This document shows positions 59,543 to 64,000 of a stretch of DNA of 64,000 nt, one piece after another; position 1 is the stretch's first letter, and every line of letters starts with the position of its first letter. The position numbers and the translations under genes are program-made. This DNA comes from Rariglobus sp967755175 (GTDB lineage: Bacteria > Verrucomicrobiota > Verrucomicrobiia > Opitutales > Opitutaceae), in the NCBI GenBank assembly GCA_967755175.1, contig CBRAFO010000001.1, forward strand, positions 1 to 64,000. Direction: 5' to 3'. Under the pieces are notes generated by a model. It had not been told where the DNA came from, made no database searches, and saw only the letters and a program-made list of their open reading frames with translations.

Positions 59543-60220
59543 TTATTTCTTCCCTGCGTAAACGTAATCCGAATACGACACGGTCATGTCTTGATCGAGC
59601 GACCGGACCCACATCGCCCGACCACGGACGCGAACCGAAACCTCTTTGAGGAGAGTGGGGCGTTCTCCTTCTGGCAGGGAATAGGTCATGACGGTGCGAG
59701 CTTCCTTGATCTGCACCATGAGAACCGGGGAGAACGGTCCGGTGCTCGCCAGCTCGACTTTTTCAATGGTGGCGGTCGGGCGATGAAGCGTGAAGGTGAC
59801 GCGCATGAATTGCGCAGAGCTGTCATCTTTGTCTCCCGGCTTGAGCTGGAAGCGATAAACGCCCCGCTCAGGAGACTCCTCCAAAACCTCGCACGTGCCG
59901 GGAGCGATCTGGTCCTTCACGTTCGGCGCGTTCTCGCTGGAGGAGCGGCGGGTCTTGTGCTCGTTGTATTTCTCGACCTCATCGGCGGTCGGGGCATGGC
60001 CGTCTTGTTGCAAGAGCGTCCATTGAAGGAAGTTTTTCCCCAGCGGATTGAAGCGTTCGACGCGACTATGATCACCACTGACGGTCGTCTGTGTGAACGA
60101 CCAGCCCTTGGAGCCTTCAGCGCGAAAGTTTTTGAGCGCAGTCTCGAGCTCGGGCGGGGTTGGCGCAGCAGTGAGGCGGCAGCAGAGGGCGATGAAAACG
60201 AGAGAGGCAAACAGGCGCAT
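59543..60220 (-). CDS. Secreted protein of unknown function
   Basis: 225 aa from the ATG at 60220, which starts a signal peptide (MRLFASLVFIALCCRLTAAP). The mature part is beta-rich and mixed with charged residues; KGWSFTQTTVS, FNPLGKNFLQWTLL and repeated strands could suggest a LolA/outer-membrane-lipoprotein-carrier-like fold, but no firm match is visible. It is convergent with glgA and 59 bases downstream of the GreA/GreB-like gene. Confidence 0.65.
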   Translation of the reverse strand: MRLFASLVFIALCCRLTAAPTPPELETALKNFRAEGSKGWSFTQTTVSGDHSRVERFNPLGKNFLQWTLLQQDGHAPTADEVEKYNEHKTRRSSSENAPNVKDQIAPGTCEVLEESPERGVYRFQLKPGDKDDSSAQFMRVTFTLHRPTATIEKVELASTGPFSPVLMVQIKEARTVMTYSLPEGERPTLLKEVSVRVRGRAMWVRSLDQDMTVSYSDYVYAGKK

Positions 60221-60279
60221 TCCGTCTGAAAAACGCGACGGCACGACGGGTTGCAACCCAACTCTGCGAGGGCCGTTCG

Positions 60280-60759
60280 TCAGGCGAGCGCGACCACGCG
60301 ATGAGCGACCGGACCACCGCGGCCGGGCAATTGCACGGAATCGCCAACCACGCGGCCCAATAACTGCCGGCCCAGTGGTGAGGATGGCGTGACTACCAGA
60401 CACGTGATGCCGTCGGGAGTGATTTCCAAGCCGCCATTACGAGGGCCGAGGAAGTAGCGGGTCTGTCGCGCCTTGGCTTCGAGGGTGATCAGTGCACCGA
60501 GAGCGGCGGGGCGTCCGTTGGAGAAGTCCGGTAACTCCAAGGAGTGGTAGAGTGTGAGTGACTCGACGAGTTCTGCGGCGAGTCGGGCCTGGCCTTCGGC
60601 GAGGTAGGCCGCTTCTTGGCTACGCATGTCGTATTTGCCCTCGGATTTGCTTTCGGTGCTCGTGGCCTCCTCTCGAGATTCATTCGCGGCACGGGTCTGG
60701 AGATCGAGTTCTCTTTGGAGTTGGGCGACGATGGCATCGCGGACGACTGACTTCTGCAT
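60280..60759 (-). CDS. GreA/GreB-like transcript-cleavage-factor homologue
   Basis: 159 aa from the ATG at 60759. The N-terminal half is helical, as in the GreA coiled coil (ELDLQTRAANESREEA), and the C-terminal half has the GreA/GreB FKBP-like fold with ITPDGITCLVVTPSSPLGRQLLGRVVGDSVQLP. The coiled coil shows SESREEA-type acid residues but not the clear GreA tip motif, so it may bind RNA polymerase without the cleavage activity (compare Rnk or Gfh-type factors). Confidence 0.78.
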   Translation of the reverse strand: MQKSVVRDAIVAQLQRELDLQTRAANESREEATSTESKSEGKYDMRSQEAAYLAEGQARLAAELVESLTLYHSLELPDFSNGRPAALGALITLEAKARQTRYFLGPRNGGLEITPDGITCLVVTPSSPLGRQLLGRVVGDSVQLPGRGGPVAHRVVALA

Positions 60760-60805
60760 TCGGGCCAACGTAGGGATTGAGGCCGGTGACGCCAGTGAAA
60801 CCCGC

Positions 60806-61198
60806 TTAGTTCGGCGGGGTGTTGGGCGCGCGTAAGCTAAGCAGGCGTTGCACGCGCCCGGTCAGCTCTCGTGGACTGAAGGGTTTGATGAGGTAATCCA
60901 GCGCCCCCAGTTCCAGTCCGAGGCTGCGTGCGTCGGTGGTGGCCCATGCCGTTAAAATGACGATGGGAATGGATGCGGTGGCAGCGTCCCGTCTCAGGAT
61001 TTCACAGACGCCAAACCCGTCGATGTCGGGCAGCATGAGATCAAGTAAGATGAGATCTGGCCGGCGGGCGCCCACCACGACGAGCGCCTCTCGGCCGGTG
61101 GCTGCGGCCGCGACTTCATAACCGGCTCTCGTTAGGTGGAACTGCACGAGATCGGTCACGTCAGGTTCGTCGTCGACAGTGAGAATATAGGGGCGCAC
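60806..61198 (-). CDS. Single-domain response regulator
   Basis: 130 aa: only a receiver domain. Acidic pair D9/D10 in LTVDDEPD, acceptor Asp in LILLDLMLPDIDGFG (about residue 54), Thr in ILTAWA and Lys in LIKPFSP are all present. Without an output domain it should act through protein contacts. It is divergent from parA across a 204-base gap and has no kinase beside it. Confidence 0.9.
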   Translation of the reverse strand: MRPYILTVDDEPDVTDLVQFHLTRAGYEVAAAATGREALVVVGARRPDLILLDLMLPDIDGFGVCEILRRDAATASIPIVILTAWATTDARSLGLELGALDYLIKPFSPRELTGRVQRLLSLRAPNTPPN

Positions 61199-61271
61199 GC
61201 CCTCATCATGCCTGGGGTGCGTGCCGATCGGGTGTCGGCAACGTAACGATGCGGTAAAAAACCTGGTTGTT

Positions 61272-61283
61272 AACGCCGGCGTT
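61272..61283. promoter_or_regulatory. 12-bp perfect palindrome in the response regulator/parA gap
   Basis: AACGCCGGCGTT is fully self-complementary and lies between the divergent response-regulator gene and parA, 120 bases before the parA start. It could be an operator or a centromere-like site for the ParA system, but only one copy is seen. Confidence 0.3.
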
Positions 61284-61402
61284 GCATCCGGTCCTGCAAA
61301 AAATCCGTTAAAACAAGGCCTTGCACTCGTCAGGTCTGGCGCAGCAACGGGATGTGCACATGATCAGACCACGACGGTGTAACGATTTCTTTAATACAGA
61401 AG

Positions 61403-62293
61403 ATGGCCCGAAAAATCAGTTTTCTCAATTACAAGGGCGGCGTGGGCAAGACCTCCCTGATTGTAAACACCGCCGCATGCCTTGCGGCCAACGGTCGTCG
61501 TGTGCTGCTCTGTGACTTTGATACTCAGTCCAATGCAAGCATCTGGCTGATGCGTTTGGAGCGTTGGAATAAGCTCAATGCCGGCGGGAATGGCTCAGTG
61601 TATTCTTTTTTTGAGGGCGGTGGTGTTCATCTTTCCGACCTGATCGTGCGCGATGTCGTCCAAGATAAAAACGGGAAGGCTGCCTTGCCGGGGCTCGATC
61701 TGCTGCCAACGACCTTCAATCTCGTGGACCTTGAGAGCGAATACGTAGGCGACCCTAAGAGGCCCGCCTACCTGCTTTTTCAGGAGGAACTCGATGAACT
61801 GGCGCGTGACTATGATTACGTGCTGTTTGACTGCCCGCCTAATTTGTTGCGTGCCTCTCAATGCGGTGTGTTTAGCTCGCATGAGATTTACGTGCCGTCC
61901 AATCCTGACGCACTCAGCCTGATCGGATTCACGCTGCTGGTCGAAAAACTCGGGCGGTTTCATCAGCTCTCGGCGGGATTTCGCCAGGCTTCGATGGGCC
62001 CCGCGACCCAAGTGCGAGGCATCATTTTCAACTCTATCAAGGCGGGGGTGGACATTGAGGTTCCTAAGATGCGCATGCAGCTTCGACTGAACCAATTCAA
62101 GACGGCCAAGCGCGCCGCGCCGGATGCCAAGATCTTCGATACCCAAATACGCGACGCGATGGTCGTGCGACGTGCGGTCACATTGGGACTCCCCGTCAAT
62201 CTCATCGGCCAAGACTCTTTCGATCAAAACAGGGACAACGTTGTCCACGACTACCGCCGTCTCGCGGCGGAAATAGAACGACACGAACTATGA
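61403..62293 (+). CDS. parA: ParA-type Walker ATPase
   Basis: 296 aa. The deviant Walker A KGGVGKTS lies at about residues 10-17 of a RKISFLNYKGGVGKT start; CDFDTQSNAS and YDYVLFDCPPNLL supply the switch and Walker B regions. ParA ATPases form dynamic patterns that segregate DNA or position complexes. No parB or repeated parS-like sites are near, so an orphan positioning ATPase is more likely than chromosome partition. The stop overlaps the next gene by four bases (ATGA). Confidence 0.88.
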   Translation: MARKISFLNYKGGVGKTSLIVNTAACLAANGRRVLLCDFDTQSNASIWLMRLERWNKLNAGGNGSVYSFFEGGGVHLSDLIVRDVVQDKNGKAALPGLDLLPTTFNLVDLESEYVGDPKRPAYLLFQEELDELARDYDYVLFDCPPNLLRASQCGVFSSHEIYVPSNPDALSLIGFTLLVEKLGRFHQLSAGFRQASMGPATQVRGIIFNSIKAGVDIEVPKMRMQLRLNQFKTAKRAAPDAKIFDTQIRDAMVVRRAVTLGLPVNLIGQDSFDQNRDNVVHDYRRLAAEIERHEL

Positions 62294-63279
62294 GCACCAT
62301 CGGTCCTATCCCCAGCAAGCGCACCCAATCCCCCTTCGCTACGCCCAGGCACACGCCGAAAATATGGGACGATGTGCGCATGGCCTTCAGCTCCTCCATT
62401 CTGGTGGACACCTCGTTGAACAGCCTCGCTCAAAACTTGGAGGGCATCGACTGGCCGTTGCAGGGACGTGATGAAACCCCGGCCAATTACATCGAGCTTT
62501 CTTATGACGAATTGCGCGAACGGCTCGCGTTGCGCGGTCAGCCGCCCCGGATCGCCGATCACCTGATCGACATCCTCAAGGAGACCCTAGCCTTCGACAA
62601 TCCGTTCGGCGACATGGTCGAGCAATCGGAAGCCGCCGCCGCCAGTGAGAACCCCTTGGCGAAGAACTTGGAGAAGCTCAAAATCCCGAGCGAATTCCCG
62701 ATTACGCTTACGTCGCTCGCGCCAGAGACGCTTTTGTTCTGCCGACTAGAGAACATCAGGACGCTGGGCGAGTTTGCCTTGGCGGCGCAGCGCATGGCGG
62801 GCTCGGTGATCGTGGGCGGGGATTTTCGAGCGTTGCTCAACGCCCTTTCCCATATCGATGAGCGCACCCTTGCGCGTTATCTGCCGTTTCGCCCTGGTGC
62901 GAAGGGCCTCCACTATATCGAAGGCCTTGCCCTTGGGGTGGGAGCCTTGCCGGTCGCATTGCAGGCTGCGTTGGCGACCCAAGTGAAACAGCCGTTGCCC
63001 GACGCCGCGGAGGATATGGCTCGCGGAGTCTCCAGCGAACAGATCGCAAAGGCCAAGGCCGAGCTGCACCTGCATGCGAGTGCACTTCGAGGATTTTGCG
63101 AAGAGGATTATGCCGATCTTCAATCTCAGATCATAGCGGGGGCGAATCCCCGCCGTTTGGTCGCGGTGTTGGGCGATCCCGTGATCGAAGCCGTGGTGGC
63201 TGATCTGATTACTCCCATCCCCGTCGTTCGCCCGACGGGCGGTTGGCGCGCCCGCCTGCTGCGCTGGTGGAGAAAATAA
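62290..63279 (+). CDS. Unknown protein coupled to ParA
   Basis: 329 aa, soluble, mostly helical. I recognise no family. Residues about 140-215 (LAPETLLFCRLENIRTLGEF then helices) faintly resemble helix-hairpin-helix regions such as the RNA polymerase alpha C-terminal domain. The end is very basic and aromatic (WRARLLRWWRK) and could touch membrane or nucleic acid. The ATGA overlap with parA means that both are made together, so it is a candidate partner or cargo adaptor. Confidence 0.7.
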   Translation: MSTIGPIPSKRTQSPFATPRHTPKIWDDVRMAFSSSILVDTSLNSLAQNLEGIDWPLQGRDETPANYIELSYDELRERLALRGQPPRIADHLIDILKETLAFDNPFGDMVEQSEAAAASENPLAKNLEKLKIPSEFPITLTSLAPETLLFCRLENIRTLGEFALAAQRMAGSVIVGGDFRALLNALSHIDERTLARYLPFRPGAKGLHYIEGLALGVGALPVALQAALATQVKQPLPDAAEDMARGVSSEQIAKAKAELHLHASALRGFCEEDYADLQSQIIAGANPRRLVAVLGDPVIEAVVADLITPIPVVRPTGGWRARLLRWWRK

Positions 63280-63284
63280 ACATC

Positions 63285-63989
63285 ATGTCGACCACTGCTT
63301 CATTTTCCACGTTTGTTCGCCCTCCCGGAAGTCCGATCTATTCCCCCTCCGGCCCGTCGCTCGTGCTGCCTCGCCGCACATCGCCCTCCATCCGCGCCCC
63401 CCGTTCGCCGAGCGATAGTCGCGATGCTTCGACCCCGGATGCTCGACGCCAAATTGCTCAATTGCTCGCATTGATTCGGGCCGCCGAGGAACAGGCTCCG
63501 CCTCGCTCGATCATTGACGCCCAAAACGAAGAGATGGCGCGATCTCTGCAGCAGTTGGAGCTAAAGCTGGCGGAGCGTGAGCGCACGACTGAGGAGCGGG
63601 AGTTTCGCGTCGCCGAACGAGAACGCGATTTAGCCGAGGCCGAAGCGCTGTTGCAGCATCGCGAGGCGTTACTGAAGGCATCAAAGAAGAAGCCGTCTGC
63701 ACGCAAGGGGATTTCCGAGGAGGAGCGGGCCGCCTTGTTGAATCTAAAAGTGGAGCTGGACCGCCAAGAAGCACTATTACGTGAAACCCGTGAGACGCTG
63801 CGTGAGCGCGAAAAATTCATCGAGGAAAGCGAGTCCCGGCTCTTTGAAAAAGTGCAGGAACATCAGGAAAAAGAGACTGAGCTCGAACAGCTCGCCGAGG
63901 ACCTGAAGCACCGGGGAGCAGCGAGCGAACCCGATAACGGCGATGATTCTTCAGGGGGCGGAAAAGTGTTCGACGAATTTAACGAGTGA
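63285..63989 (+). CDS. Coiled-coil protein of the ParA module
   Basis: 234 aa from the ATG at 63285, five bases after the upstream stop. Residues 1-65 are Pro/Ser-rich and disordered. A long coiled coil runs from about 90 to 210, very rich in Glu/Arg/Leu with heptad spacing and one KKKPSAR break. The C-terminus is acidic and glycine-rich (GDDSSGGGKVFDEFNE), resembling a short linear binding tail. It may be the scaffold or cargo moved by the ParA ATPase. The operon may continue beyond the window. Confidence 0.75.
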   Translation: MSTTASFSTFVRPPGSPIYSPSGPSLVLPRRTSPSIRAPRSPSDSRDASTPDARRQIAQLLALIRAAEEQAPPRSIIDAQNEEMARSLQQLELKLAERERTTEEREFRVAERERDLAEAEALLQHREALLKASKKKPSARKGISEEERAALLNLKVELDRQEALLRETRETLREREKFIEESESRLFEKVQEHQEKETELEQLAEDLKHRGAASEPDNGDDSSGGGKVFDEFNE

Positions 63990-64000
63990 CACCAAGTGGC

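Noticed and set aside
1..64000. CRISPR array, tRNA or rRNA genes, prophage or IS transposase
   Set aside because: No regular direct repeats with spacers, no cloverleaf or rRNA-like stretches, and no transposase, integrase or capsid-like proteins were seen on either strand.

Overview
The window looks like a GC-rich chromosome segment from a verrucomicrobium of the Opitutaceae type. The support is indirect: very large secreted proteins built from LamG, fibronectin III and alginate-lyase-like modules, a complete succinate/methylmalonyl-CoA/propionate gene set with a sodium-pumping decarboxylase, a fused Bat operon, few recognisable Shine-Dalgarno sites, and many short intergenic repeats. No rRNA, tRNA, IS element, phage or CRISPR array was seen.

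Layout. (1) 1-15035, minus strand: two giant modular exoproteins (1681 and 2108 aa) followed upstream by two tandem paralogous membrane-anchored PA14-like proteins; the non-coding parts hold hairpins and a 183-bp inverted-repeat element. (2) 15439-23978: a DUF2892 membrane protein, then a minus-strand MoxR-DUF58-BatA-BatB/C-BatD/E operon whose gaps, and even coding frames, contain short repeated sequences. (3) 24079-28317: a stand-alone GGQ release-factor-like protein, a secreted TPR protein, a TIGR03067-type protein and RmuC.

(4) 28393-38325 is the most unusual part. Two divergent operons share a 133-bp gap. The minus operon encodes a sensor kinase with a dead receiver domain, a FadL-type outer-membrane channel and a receiver-histidine kinase. 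The plus operon encodes a fusion of a LuxD-like acyl hydrolase with a SAM methyltransferase, a multi-pass membrane histidine kinase and a GAF/PAS/pseudo-receiver protein. Parts and order recall fatty-acid methyl-ester quorum sensing (PhcB/PhcS/PhcR of Ralstonia). I propose it as a candidate lipid-signal synthesis and sensing system; this is inference.

(5) 38390-41012: an ABC ATPase, a DUF2959-like lipoprotein with a clear terminator, and SurE. (6) 41209-53734: one long plus-strand cluster for methylmalonyl-CoA metabolism: an OadA/5S-type carboxyltransferase, both mutase subunits, MeaB, epimerase, methylmalonyl-CoA decarboxylase subunits alpha, delta, gamma (biotin carrier) and beta, three further small proteins (one epsilon-like), and biotin ligase. 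Together they would convert succinyl-CoA to propionyl-CoA and either pass the carboxyl group to pyruvate or use its release to export sodium ions. (7) 53771-61198: DUF5069, an M50 protease with zinc ribbons, RNase R, glycogen synthase, a secreted protein, a GreA/GreB-like factor and a single-domain response regulator. (8) 61403-63989: a ParA ATPase overlapping an unknown gene, then a coiled-coil protein, with no ParB in view; this looks like a protein- or complex-positioning module that continues to the window edge.
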